This document shows positions 23,744 to 32,650 of a stretch of DNA of 36,149 nucleotides, piece after piece; positions within the stretch are counted from its first letter, which is position 1; the number at the start of each line of letters is the position of its first letter. The stretch spans positions 1 through 36,149 of the forward strand of contig NZ_SPHL01000019.1 of NCBI RefSeq assembly GCF_005844425.1, in the 5' to 3' direction. The stretch is from Anaerofustis stercorihominis. GTDB lineage: Bacteria > Bacillota > Clostridia > Eubacteriales > Anaerofustaceae. A program made the translations under genes and the position numbers. The notes beneath the pieces were generated by a model. That model was not told the DNA's origin. It was given only the letters and a program-made list of their open reading frames with translations, and did not search any database.

Positions 23744-24907
23744 TTAAAAAATTTGAAGAAAACTTTTAAATATGTCAGCCCCTGCAATAATCGTTCCTAT
23801 TGTACTTCCAAGATTAGCAAAGGTAACTACCAAAAGTATTTTTGTTATTCTGTTTTTCCAAAGTCCCTTTAAACTCTCTAAATCAGAACTTAAGTTTTCA
23901 AAATCGGAAACTTTTGGTTTTCTTATATATGCTTCCACAAGCCCTGCAAACCACCCTGCCGCAAGAAGCGGATTAAGGGAAGTTATTGGAGCAGCTAAAA
24001 ATGCCGTTATAATGGCTGGAATACTTCCAAAAGCAAGGACTACGCCAAGAGCACTTAATGTTCCATTAAAAAGTATCCAACTTATTATTTGAGAAAATCC
24101 CGTATCAGCGCTTTTAAAAAAGCTGAATATTATCATTAAGATAATAAATGCCGGAATTCCAAAGCCTATAACTTTTCCCGTTTTTCCGGGTTTTGGTATT
24201 TCTTCTATTTCCTTTAAATCTATGTCTTCTTGTATATTTTTTATTATTCCGTTTAAATGAGCCGCACCTACAACGGCAACTATTTTTTCGCATTTTGCGT
24301 TTTTTATCTTTTGAGAAAGATATATGTCACGTTCATCTACAAGGTATTTTTTTAAATCCGGAAATGATGTGCTTATATCAAGCAACGCATTTTCTATATA
24401 ATCCCCTTGTTTTATATTTTCAAGATCCTCTTCGCTTAATTCTTCATCTTCAAAAAAGCTCATAATAAGACCATACAGAAGTTTCATCTTTTCCATAAAA
24501 GACATCTTCCTGAATATTCTAAGAAAAGTTGTCTTAATATCTCTATCTGCTAAAGTAAGCTTTGCTCCTATTTCTTCGGCAGTATTTATTGCATTTATCA
24601 TTTCCTGCCCTGAGTTAATATCAAAACTTTCGGCAATTCTTTTTTGATAAGAACTTAAAATAAGGTTTATCAAAAGAAGAGTCGTTTTCTTTTCCTTAAT
24701 AACATTTACGATGTCCGTATCCTGCCATCTTTCATTATTTTTAATTGAAGAATATCTACCCTCATCAAGCTCTATACAGACATTATCGGGCTTTATTTCT
24801 CTTATCATTTCTTCAACTTGAATGGCACTTTCTCTTGATACGTGTGCCGTACCTATAAGGGTAATTTCTTTACCGTTTATATTAAGCTGTTTAACTGTTT
24901 CAGACAT
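23744..24907 (-). CDS. TraB/PrgY-family membrane protein
   Basis: The 387-residue protein has an N-terminal TraB domain: EITLIGTAHVSRESA near 15-29, CIELDEGRY at 48-56, and AVVGAAHLNGIIKNI near 212. This is followed by four or so membrane helices in the C-terminal third (GFGIPAFIILMIIFSFF, LGVVLAFGSIPAIITAFLAAP, ITKILLVVTFANLGSTIGT). Family members include the pheromone-shutdown protein PrgY and putative membrane metalloproteases related to Tiki. Substrates in bacteria that lack pheromone plasmids are unknown. Its pairing with tyrA is unexplained. Confidence 0.88.
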   Translation of the reverse strand: MSETVKQLNINGKEITLIGTAHVSRESAIQVEEMIREIKPDNVCIELDEGRYSSIKNNERWQDTDIVNVIKEKKTTLLLINLILSSYQKRIAESFDINSGQEMINAINTAEEIGAKLTLADRDIKTTFLRIFRKMSFMEKMKLLYGLIMSFFEDEELSEEDLENIKQGDYIENALLDISTSFPDLKKYLVDERDIYLSQKIKNAKCEKIVAVVGAAHLNGIIKNIQEDIDLKEIEEIPKPGKTGKVIGFGIPAFIILMIIFSFFKSADTGFSQIISWILFNGTLSALGVVLAFGSIPAIITAFLAAPITSLNPLLAAGWFAGLVEAYIRKPKVSDFENLSSDLESLKGLWKNRITKILLVVTFANLGSTIGTIIAGADIFKSFLQIF

Positions 24908-24929
24908 TTTGCCTCCGTAAAATAATTAC

Positions 24930-24959
24930 AAATTACCCCCTTAAAAAAGGGGGTAATTT
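24930..24959 (-). terminator. Strong hairpin downstream of the ribonucleotide reductase gene
   Basis: AAATTACCCCC and GGGGGTAATTT form an 11-bp perfect stem with A/T pairs continuing inward. On the minus strand the tail is TTTGTAATTATTTT, an imperfect U-tract. It sits between nrdJ and the TraB gene and probably ends the nrdJ transcript. Confidence 0.7.
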
Positions 24960-25004
24960 ATTTTATCATTTTTTATTTAATTTATAAAGCATATTTAAAA
25001 AATT

Positions 25005-27977
25005 TTAGCTGCAACCTGTTGTTGAACCGCAGTCTGCACATACTTTACATGTTCCGTTTCTAAAAAGTCTGTTTGATGAACAAACCGGACAAACCTCTCC
25101 GTACACTCTTGTTGTATTTGGGTCGTCTTTTATCTGTTCATAGCTAAGCTGTTCTTTTTCTTGTCTTTCTTCTTTTATTATTTTATTGCTTATGCTGTCG
25201 TTTATTTCTTCTTCTTGTGGTTTTTCCGGTTTTACTTCAACTCTTGTAAAATCCCCAAGTTCTATATCTATTATCTTACTTAATAAATCAGCAATACTTG
25301 AAGCATTTTTAATGTAAGGATGTCTTGATACAAATCCGCTTGGTTCAAATTGTTGACCTCTTAGAAGTCTTGAAATTTCCTTTGCAGGAATGTTGTATTG
25401 AAGCATATTTGATATTGATTTTGAAAGAGAAGCAAGCAGTCCTTTTACTACTGTTCCTTCTTTGTCTGTTGAAACAAATATTTCAGACATTCTTCCGTCT
25501 TGGTAGAATCCTATTGTTACATATAATTCAATATCACCTATCTTAGCAGCATGAGTTCTGCTTCTTCTCATTCCGTCAGGTTTAATTCTGTGAAGTGTTC
25601 CTCTCTTACAGTGTTTTGCATAATCAAGAAGTCCTTGATATGTAAGGTCTTCCAAAGAATCGCTTTCACTTTTTATTGATGTATTAAGAGGTTGAGATGC
25701 CTTTGAACCATCTCTGTAAACAGAAATAGCTTTAACCCCTGACATATAAGAAAGTTTATATATATCGCTTATGTCTTCATAAGTTGCGTTAGAAGGCATG
25801 TTTACTGTTTTTGATAAAGAACCGCTTATAAGAGGAGTTACTGCCGCTACCATTAAAACATGTCCGCTTGGAGAAATTTCGTTTGCAGTTTCAAATATTT
25901 TCTTATCCTCTTCTCTTAAGTGTGGTGCATCATTTAATGAATAGTGCATAAAGTTTCCTATTTCATCTTTTTCAAGAAGATAATCTTTAATATCTTTTAT
26001 TTCTTCTTCTTTATATCCTAAATTTCTAAGAGCAATTTCCAATATTGGATTTACAAGTTCCATTGTTCCCCCACCTGAAAGGGATTTATAAACAACGTTT
26101 GAATAGAAAGGCTCAAGTGATGTTGCACCGCAGTCCATGGCAAATGAAATTGTTCCTGTTGGAGCAATAACAGTTGTTTGAGCATTTCTGATTCCATATG
26201 CTTCGGCATGTTCAAGAGCTTTTGTCCATAAAATTCTGCTTGCATTTAAAACTTCTTCAAGTCCCATTTCAGAAATTACATCTTCATCAAGTTTTAAAGG
26301 AACATAATCAAGCCCTTCAAAATTATCATCTAAAGCAAGAGAACATCTTGCAGAGTTTCTAAGTACTCTTAACACATACTCAGCATTAATATCAAATTTT
26401 TCAAATGGTCCGACACTTCTTGCCATTAAAGCAGAAACAAGATAAGATTGTGCGGTCATAATAGAGCATAATGCTGCAGTTAAGTTTCTTCCTTCGTCGC
26501 TGTCGTATGGGTAACCGAATACCATAAGAAGAGAAGCCATATTTGCAAGTCCAAGGCCTGTTGTTCTAAACATATAACTCTTTCTTGCTATTTCTTCAGT
26601 TGGGAATTGTCCCCAATGAATTGATGCTTCAAGAACAAGTTGTATTAAAGAAATCAAATGAATATAATCATTTAATTTAAAAATTCCTTCTTCTTCGTTA
26701 TAGAATCTGTAAATATTGATTGACGCAAGGTTACAAGCAGTATTATCAAGGAAAGCATACTCACTGCATGGGTTTGTTGCGTTTATTCTGTTGTATTTTG
26801 CACCTACGTTTCCGTCTTCACCTGCAGGGCAAGTATGCCAAGCATTGAAAACATCATCAAATTGAACCGCAGGGTCTGCACAGTTCCATGCTGATTTACA
26901 AATTAAATCCCATAAGTCTTTTACTTTAACTTCCTTATTTACTTCTTCATCAACTCTTCCTTTAAGTTCAAAAGTAGCATCAGGATTTTCTCTTAAGTTT
27001 AAGACTTTTTCCATAAATTCTCTATTTAGTCTTACAGAGTTATTTCCATTTTGTCCGCTTACTGTTTGATATGCTTCACCGTCCATTGAAGTATCATATC
27101 CCATTTTGCCAAGAGCTCTTACTTTATCTTCTTCTCTTGCTTTCCAAGAAATAAAATCTTCAATTTCAGGATGGTCAATATCGGCTATAACCATTTTTGC
27201 AGCTCTTCTTGTTGTTCCACCGCTTTTTATTGCTCCGGCATTTCTGTCAAAACCTTTTAAAAAGCTCATCATACCAGAAGATTTTCCGCCGCTTGAAAGT
27301 TTTTCGTTTAATGCTCTTAGATTAGAAAAGTTAGTTCCTACCCCTGAACCGCCTTTAAATAACTTTGTTTCTGTAACGTATTGTTCAGAAATAGAATTAT
27401 CACCAAGCAATGTATCTTTTATAGAAAGAATAAAGCAGGCTGAGGCTTGTGTTCTTGTGTATCTGTCTTTACTCTTCTTTACGCTTCTGCTTTCAGGGTC
27501 AAAGTAGAACATATTGTCACTTTCACCGCTTATGCCATAGTTTCTCTTTATTCCTGTGTTAAACCATTGTGGAGAGTTTGGAGCCCACATTTGATTTAAA
27601 AGAGCATAAGCTACTTCATCATAAAAAATATTATATTGATTTTGAGTTGTTATAAGCCCTTCATCAACAAGAGCATCTGCCCAAAATCCTACCATTCTGT
27701 CCACTACTTGCTTTATGCTTGTTTCGTGTCCGTTATCTTTTCCTACCCCTGCTTTTCTAAAATATTTTGATGCTATGATATTACATGCATTTTTTGAATA
27801 AAATTCAGGGAATTCCAAATCGTGCATTTCAAAAATATTTTTTTGAGTTTTATAATCAAAAATCTCAACATCTACGGTTTTATATTCAAATAAATCATAA
27901 ACCGTAATGCTGCTATCTTCTTCAAGTCTTTTGGTAAAACGTCTTTTGAAAATATTGTTTACACTTAAATTATCCAT
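25005..27977 (-). CDS. nrdJ: Adenosylcobalamin-dependent class II ribonucleotide reductase
   Basis: Reduces ribonucleotides to deoxyribonucleotides with an adenosylcobalamin-generated thiyl radical, independent of oxygen. From the ATG at 27977 (AAAGGTG upstream; the frame runs open to 28034) it has 990 residues. Motifs are QASACFILSIKDTL (first redox cysteine), GGSGVGTNFSNLRAL, NPCSEYAFLDNTACNLASINI (radical-site region), PTGTISFAMDCGATSLEP and a C-terminal CPVC...CKVCADCG zinc-ribbon-like tail ending TGCS with redox cysteines. No intein is present. No cobalamin riboswitch is visible upstream. It is monocistronic. Confidence 0.95.
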   Translation of the reverse strand: MDNLSVNNIFKRRFTKRLEEDSSITVYDLFEYKTVDVEIFDYKTQKNIFEMHDLEFPEFYSKNACNIIASKYFRKAGVGKDNGHETSIKQVVDRMVGFWADALVDEGLITTQNQYNIFYDEVAYALLNQMWAPNSPQWFNTGIKRNYGISGESDNMFYFDPESRSVKKSKDRYTRTQASACFILSIKDTLLGDNSISEQYVTETKLFKGGSGVGTNFSNLRALNEKLSSGGKSSGMMSFLKGFDRNAGAIKSGGTTRRAAKMVIADIDHPEIEDFISWKAREEDKVRALGKMGYDTSMDGEAYQTVSGQNGNNSVRLNREFMEKVLNLRENPDATFELKGRVDEEVNKEVKVKDLWDLICKSAWNCADPAVQFDDVFNAWHTCPAGEDGNVGAKYNRINATNPCSEYAFLDNTACNLASINIYRFYNEEEGIFKLNDYIHLISLIQLVLEASIHWGQFPTEEIARKSYMFRTTGLGLANMASLLMVFGYPYDSDEGRNLTAALCSIMTAQSYLVSALMARSVGPFEKFDINAEYVLRVLRNSARCSLALDDNFEGLDYVPLKLDEDVISEMGLEEVLNASRILWTKALEHAEAYGIRNAQTTVIAPTGTISFAMDCGATSLEPFYSNVVYKSLSGGGTMELVNPILEIALRNLGYKEEEIKDIKDYLLEKDEIGNFMHYSLNDAPHLREEDKKIFETANEISPSGHVLMVAAVTPLISGSLSKTVNMPSNATYEDISDIYKLSYMSGVKAISVYRDGSKASQPLNTSIKSESDSLEDLTYQGLLDYAKHCKRGTLHRIKPDGMRRSRTHAAKIGDIELYVTIGFYQDGRMSEIFVSTDKEGTVVKGLLASLSKSISNMLQYNIPAKEISRLLRGQQFEPSGFVSRHPYIKNASSIADLLSKIIDIELGDFTRVEVKPEKPQEEEINDSISNKIIKEERQEKEQLSYEQIKDDPNTTRVYGEVCPVCSSNRLFRNGTCKVCADCGSTTGCS

Positions 27978-28047
27978 AAAGTTCACCTTTCTTATGTAAA
28001 ATACTCTACCACATATAGTATAAATTACATACATTAATACAATTATT

Positions 28048-28075
28048 AGTATATCATTTATTATTGTAATTGCAA
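28048..28075 (-). promoter_or_regulatory. Sigma-A promoter of nrdJ
   Basis: On the minus strand TTGCAA (28070-28075) and TATACT (28048-28053) are separated by 16 bases. This leaves a leader of about 65 bases before the chosen ATG, with AAAGGTG near its end. Confidence 0.55.
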
Positions 28076-28090
28076 TACGTTTTCTATAAC

Positions 28091-28127
28091 AAAAAACAAA
28101 AAAAGAACGCTATAAAACGTTCTTTTT
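28091..28127 (-). terminator. Terminator of the aromatic operon, overlapping the aroK 3' end
   Basis: AAAAAGAACG (5' arm on the minus strand 28118-28127) pairs with CGTTCTTTTT around an eight-base loop that contains the aroK stop codon; a T-rich tract follows. The last codons of aroK form one arm. Confidence 0.85.
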
Positions 28128-28619
28128 ATTTAATTCTTTAATTATGTTTTCTATACAGTATTTAAAATAACCGTTATTGCTTACTTCAATATCACAGTAT
28201 TTTTTATATAAACCAATTCTGTTATTATACAAATTATAAATATGCTCTTCGTTATTTTTTAAAAGTGGTCTGTCCTTACCGAGATTTTTGGATTTTAATA
28301 TATTTTCAACACTTCTGTTTATAAATACTATTATGCTCGTTTGTTTAAAATAATCAATGTTTTCTTTTCTTGTGACTATTCCGCCTCCTGAAGAAATAAG
28401 AGTGGAATTTAATTTTGAAAGCTCTTTTGAATAAAAGGTTTCTATATCTCTAAAACTTTCTTCACCGTCTTTAAATATTTCACTGATTTTTTTGTTTGTC
28501 TTTTCTTCAATGTAATTATCCATATCGATAAAAGTTAAACCAAGCTTACTTGCAAGTTCCTTACCTATACTGCTTTTACCACAGCCCGGCATACCGATTA
28601 ATAAAATATTCTTTTGCAT
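28110..28619 (-). CDS. aroK: Shikimate kinase
   Basis: Phosphorylates shikimate to shikimate 3-phosphate with ATP. The 169-residue protein opens with the Walker A GMPGCGKSSIGK at 9-20 and has FIDMDNYIEEKTNKKISEIF, FRDIETFYSKEL, SSGGGIVTRKEN (shikimate-binding Gly triplet) and the lid segment KDRPLLKNNEE. Size and motifs fit the AroK/AroL family. It is the last gene of the operon, two bases after aroE. Confidence 0.95.
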   Translation of the reverse strand: MQKNILLIGMPGCGKSSIGKELASKLGLTFIDMDNYIEEKTNKKISEIFKDGEESFRDIETFYSKELSKLNSTLISSGGGIVTRKENIDYFKQTSIIVFINRSVENILKSKNLGKDRPLLKNNEEHIYNLYNNRIGLYKKYCDIEVSNNGYFKYCIENIIKELNKKNVL

Positions 28620-28621
28620 TT

Positions 28622-29425
28622 TTATATTTCCTTTTTAAGTTTGGATATAATCTTATTTGTATCTTCTTTTGAAATTACAAAGTCATTCCATATTTCTTCA
28701 GATTTTAAACCTTGCATAATAAGCATTTCAATTCCGCCGCAAGTTTTCTTACCTAAGTTTTCACCTATTTCCATAAACTTTGTTTTTAGCGGATTATAAA
28801 CAACATCAACAACATAATCAAAGTTTTTGATTATATCTTCATTAACAGGAGAAAAATCAACTTTAGGATACATTCCAACAGGTGTTGTATTTATTATTAC
28901 TTGAGCTTTTATTTCTTTTAAATCTTCATAGTCGATTAAATTAACGTCATTTTTTGCTTGTTTATCGCTTTTGTTACGACTTACCAAATAAACTTCTTTT
29001 GCACCTAAATCCTTAACGCAAGAAATAACGGCCTTGCTTGCGCCGCCGCTGCCTAGTATTACAACCCTACTATTATTTATTTCTACATTGTTCACGTTAA
29101 GCTGATACATAAAGCCGTAATAATCGGTATTATATCCGTAAAGTTTTCCATTAACATTTTTTATTGTATTAACGGCACCGATTTTTTCAGCCTCTTCGCT
29201 TATAAAATCCAAACCATCCATAACGGTTCTTTTATAAGGAATAGTTACGTTTATTCCGTCAAGATTATTTTTTTTCATAAAATCTTTTATATTTTGTGCC
29301 GTATCAACATCTATTTCATAAAGCTCATACTCATAGTTTAAATTTAATACATCAAAAGCCGTATTATGCAAAATTTTTGAAAAACTATGAGGTAATTTTT
29401 CACCAATTAAACCAAATTTTTTCAT
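28622..29425 (-). CDS. aroE: Shikimate dehydrogenase
   Basis: NADPH-dependent reduction of 3-dehydroshikimate. The 267-residue protein has IGEKLPHSFSKILHN at the N-terminus (shikimate-binding serines), catalytic K65 in INVTIPYK and D101 in YGYNTDYYGF, the NADP loop VVILGSGGASKAV, VYLVSRNKSD, and a C-terminal GIEMLIMQGLKSEEIW. Two bases separate it from the preceding chorismate mutase gene. Confidence 0.95.
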   Translation of the reverse strand: MKKFGLIGEKLPHSFSKILHNTAFDVLNLNYEYELYEIDVDTAQNIKDFMKKNNLDGINVTIPYKRTVMDGLDFISEEAEKIGAVNTIKNVNGKLYGYNTDYYGFMYQLNVNNVEINNSRVVILGSGGASKAVISCVKDLGAKEVYLVSRNKSDKQAKNDVNLIDYEDLKEIKAQVIINTTPVGMYPKVDFSPVNEDIIKNFDYVVDVVYNPLKTKFMEIGENLGKKTCGGIEMLIMQGLKSEEIWNDFVISKEDTNKIISKLKKEI

Positions 29426-29427
29426 AT

Positions 29428-30345
29428 CTATCCTTTATATGTTCCAAGAATTCTTATATATGGCAAATCACCGTCAAGTCCGTATAACATTTTTAAAACA
29501 TTGCTATCTTGTAAACTGCCGTCAAAATTAATGTAAATCGTAAATTCTTTTCTGTATATATTTGTTTCTTTTGAATCTATTTTATTAATGTGGATATTAT
29601 AATTTGCAAAGTATCTTATTAAATGACTTAATGATTTAGATTTATTGTCGATTTTAACAAGTAAATCTACTTTAGTACAATCTTTGCAGAAATATTTATC
29701 TTTACCAAGAATTATAAATTTGTTTAAATCTTCAAGTTTATCAGATTTATTTTTGTTTATTACGTTTAAGTTATCATCAACAATAAACTTATCTTTTATA
29801 TAAACATTATCATAAGTCTCAAGAAAAGAATACATTTTTGCGATATGCCCGTCTCCGGCATTATCTAAAGCCAAAAAGGCAAAGTCTATTTCCCCGTTTG
29901 AAACAGCTTTTAAAATATCTTCGTATTCTTCAAATTTAATTACTTCAAGGTCTTTTTTAAAATATAAATTCATTGCATCTATTGACAAATGATTTATTTT
30001 ATCTATGTAACCTATCTTATTAGCACTTTCAACCAAATCAATAGTATATTTTTCTTTTATTATGTTTATTGCCTTATCGGCAATTGCTTTTCTTTGAAAA
30101 TTCTTACTTATATCCATAATATGATTGAAAAAGTCGGCAATCTCTTCTGAATAATCTTTGTTTTTAAGATTGTTTATTGCATTTTCAACTACCTGTGCTT
30201 CTCTTTTGGTATTTAATACTTCGATATTATTTTCTTTTTTATACTTCGCCACGTCTACGACAGTATTCATTCTTTCTTCAAAAAGTTTCACTAACTCTTT
30301 ATCTATTTCGTCAATTCTTCTTCTTGATTCTTCCAAACTCTTCAT
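29428..30345 (-). CDS. pheA: Chorismate mutase fused to a degenerate prephenate dehydratase-like region and ACT domain
   Basis: The 305-residue protein begins with an AroQ-type chorismate mutase with active-site residues in place: SRRRIDEIDKELVKLFEERM (residues 7-26), K37, NTKREAQVVENA (R48, E49) and Q84 in NFQRK. From ~100 to 215 follows a region aligned in order with prephenate dehydratase, but altered. The hallmark TRF tripeptide reads N-K-F at 208-210, the ENS element reads D-N-A in ALDNAGDGHI, and the glycine-rich GSFSxxAA entry is IDKINHLSIDAM. An ACT-like tail (220-300) lacks ESRP. It probably makes prephenate; whether it also makes phenylpyruvate is doubtful. The symbol reflects position and domain order, not proven activity. 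Confidence 0.78.
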   Translation of the reverse strand: MKSLEESRRRIDEIDKELVKLFEERMNTVVDVAKYKKENNIEVLNTKREAQVVENAINNLKNKDYSEEIADFFNHIMDISKNFQRKAIADKAINIIKEKYTIDLVESANKIGYIDKINHLSIDAMNLYFKKDLEVIKFEEYEDILKAVSNGEIDFAFLALDNAGDGHIAKMYSFLETYDNVYIKDKFIVDDNLNVINKNKSDKLEDLNKFIILGKDKYFCKDCTKVDLLVKIDNKSKSLSHLIRYFANYNIHINKIDSKETNIYRKEFTIYINFDGSLQDSNVLKMLYGLDGDLPYIRILGTYKG

Positions 30346-30354
30346 ACATAACTC

Positions 30355-31434
30355 CTAATCACATAACAAAAAATCATATAAACAAATTGCACTTGCCGCT
30401 TCTATTACAGGAACAGCTCTTTTTACAATAACGGGATCGTGCCTTCCCACTATTTCCAAACTTGTATTTTCCTTTGTTTCGACATTTATGGTTCTTTGCT
30501 TTCTTGAGATGCTTGCAGTTGGTTTTATTGCAACACTAAAGCATATTGGCTGTCCGTTTGATATTCCTCCCAAAACTCCGCCGTTGTTATTTGTGAAAGT
30601 TTTTACATTGCCATTTTCATCATAATAATATTCATCGTTTGCTTCACTTCCAAACATATCGGCAAAAGCAAAACCTTCACCAAACTCAACACCCTTAACT
30701 GCCGGAACAGAAAATAGGATATGAGCCATTCTTGATTCAATGCTGTCAAAAAACGGAGAACCGATACCTGCCTTAAAACCTATTATACCACATTCGATGA
30801 TTCCTCCAATGCTGTTTTTTTCATTTTTTGCATTTAAAATTACATCTTCCATCTCTTTTTGCCTTGTTTTATCTAAAAGCGGAAATGATTCGTTTTTCAA
30901 TCCAATCAGAATATCTTTGTTTATATTTGTGTAATCGAAACTCAAATCTTCGACTTTGTTTATCTTTTTTATATGTGCACCTATGTATACTCCTTCTTTT
31001 TCTAAAAGTTGTTTTGCAATTGCACCTGCAAAGGTTAAAGAAAGAGTAAGTCTGCCGGAGAAGTTTCCTCCTCCTCTGTAATCATTGCTTCCGTGATGTT
31101 TTACATATGCGGGATAATCTGCATGAGAAGGTCTCATTTTTACTTTAAGCTCGCTGTAATCTTTACTTCTTGTATTGCTGTTTTCAAATATTGCACAAAG
31201 AGGAGAACCTGCTGTTTTATTATCAAAATAACCGCTTATTATCTTTGGAGTATCGGCTTCTTTTCTTGGAGTTGAAAATTTATCGCCCCCTTGTCTTCTT
31301 TTAAGTTCAAAATCTATTTTATCAAAATCAAGGGTTACTCCTGCTGGAATTCCGTCAATAACAACGCCGATTGCTTCGCTGTGAGACTGCCCGAATATAG
31401 TTACTTTAAATTTATTTCCAAATGTCGCACTCAT
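30355..31434 (-). CDS. aroC: Chorismate synthase
   Basis: Converts 5-enolpyruvylshikimate 3-phosphate to chorismate using reduced FMN. The 359-residue protein has GQSHSEAIGVVIDGIPAG, KRRQGGDKFSTPRKEADTP, RPSHADYPAYVKHHGSNDYRGGGNFSGR, GGVLGGISNGQPI and RHDPVIVKRAVPVIEAA, the complete family signature set. Its ATG lies 23 bases inside the end of aroA, so the two are translationally coupled. Confidence 0.97.
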   Translation of the reverse strand: MSATFGNKFKVTIFGQSHSEAIGVVIDGIPAGVTLDFDKIDFELKRRQGGDKFSTPRKEADTPKIISGYFDNKTAGSPLCAIFENSNTRSKDYSELKVKMRPSHADYPAYVKHHGSNDYRGGGNFSGRLTLSLTFAGAIAKQLLEKEGVYIGAHIKKINKVEDLSFDYTNINKDILIGLKNESFPLLDKTRQKEMEDVILNAKNEKNSIGGIIECGIIGFKAGIGSPFFDSIESRMAHILFSVPAVKGVEFGEGFAFADMFGSEANDEYYYDENGNVKTFTNNNGGVLGGISNGQPICFSVAIKPTASISRKQRTINVETKENTSLEIVGRHDPVIVKRAVPVIEAASAICLYDFLLCD

Positions 31435-32650
31435 TTATTTCTCCTCCAAGTTTCTTAAAGTCTTCATAAAAATGCGGATAAGATTTTTTAACACACATAT
31501 AATCTTTTATTATGATATCATCTTTGCATCTGCTTGATGCAATGGCAAGACTCATTGAAATTCTATGGTCTTTGAAAGAATCAACATATCCTCCATTTAA
31601 AGAATCAACACCGTTTATTGTAAGGCTTTCTTCATGTTCTATAATATCAGCACCAAGTTTATTTAACTGAGTTGAAATTGCAGTTAGTCTGTCACATTCC
31701 TTTATTCTAAGTCTTCCTGCATTTATAATTTCAGTTTTCCCTTTAGTTAAAGCTGCACACACCGTAAGGATAGGAATAATATCAGGGCAGTTTGCTGCGT
31801 CAATCACTTTGTTTTCATCATTTTTAAGTACTTCAAGCCATTTTAATATTTCTTTATCACCTTGAAGAGAATTTTCATCAAGACCTTTTATGTCTATATC
31901 ATTACCAATATAGTTCGCACTAAGGAAGAATGCTGCCTGGGAATAGTCTCCTTCAACGGTATAATCCATTGCCTTATATTCCTGGTTTCCTTTTATTATA
32001 AATTCTTTATAGTCCTTATTTTCAATTTCTATACCGAATTTTTCAAGCATTGAAAGAGTCAAATCCAAATAACTTTTTGATTCAAGTTTTGAAATTATTA
32101 CAATTTTGCTATCATCATTTAAAAGAGGAAGAGCAAAAAGAAGTCCGGTTATAAACTGAGAGCTTATGTCTCCTCTTACATAAAATGTATCAGCTTTTAA
32201 TTTTCCCTCTACTTGCAAATCCAAAATATCTTTTTTATAAGAATATTTTATTCCTTGTTTGTCAAATATTTCGTAAAAAACATTAAGAGGTCTTTTGCCT
32301 AAGTTTCCTTTACCGATAAAAGTCTTTTTTTGATTAAGAAGCATTGTTATTGGAACGAAAAATCTTAAAGTAGAGCCTGACTCGTTACAGTCCACTATAA
32401 AATCTTCATTGTTTGGAGACGATAAAATCCCCTCTACCGCTACTTTTCTATTATCTATTTCTATTTTTGCTCCCATGCTTCTTGCTGCGTTTATGGTTGC
32501 TATTATATCATCGGATAAGTCTATATTATCTATTATAGACTTACCCTTTGAAAGAGCAGCACATATAATTGCCCTGTGAGCCATGCTTTTTGAAGGAGGA
32601 ACAACTACTTCCCCTGATAATTTTCTTGGTTTAATTAAAATATTGTCCAT
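31412..32650 (-). CDS. aroA: 5-enolpyruvylshikimate-3-phosphate synthase
   Basis: Transfers enolpyruvyl from PEP to shikimate 3-phosphate. The 412-residue protein has VVPPSKSMAHRAIICAAL (K21, S22, R26 region), DCNESGSTLRFFVPI, GDISSQFITGLLFALP, VEGDYSQAAFFLSA, RLRIKECDRLTAI and SFKDHRISMSLAIA. Relative to the family, the usual N-G-T-x-x-R loop is replaced by N-E-S-G-S-T-L-R, as is frequent in class II synthases. It adjoins aroB with no gap. Confidence 0.95.
   Translation of the reverse strand: MDNILIKPRKLSGEVVVPPSKSMAHRAIICAALSKGKSIIDNIDLSDDIIATINAARSMGAKIEIDNRKVAVEGILSSPNNEDFIVDCNESGSTLRFFVPITMLLNQKKTFIGKGNLGKRPLNVFYEIFDKQGIKYSYKKDILDLQVEGKLKADTFYVRGDISSQFITGLLFALPLLNDDSKIVIISKLESKSYLDLTLSMLEKFGIEIENKDYKEFIIKGNQEYKAMDYTVEGDYSQAAFFLSANYIGNDIDIKGLDENSLQGDKEILKWLEVLKNDENKVIDAANCPDIIPILTVCAALTKGKTEIINAGRLRIKECDRLTAISTQLNKLGADIIEHEESLTINGVDSLNGGYVDSFKDHRISMSLAIASSRCKDDIIIKDYMCVKKSYPHFYEDFKKLGGEINECDIWK

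Noticed and set aside
28000-28025. NrdR box upstream of nrdJ (ACTATATGTGG-like palindrome)
   Set aside because: Only about 11 of 16 positions fit the NrdR consensus, and no second box occurs at the usual helical spacing. AT richness makes such a match unremarkable.
28035-28109. Cobalamin riboswitch before the B12-dependent ribonucleotide reductase
   Set aside because: The leader is too short and no B12-box sequence is present.
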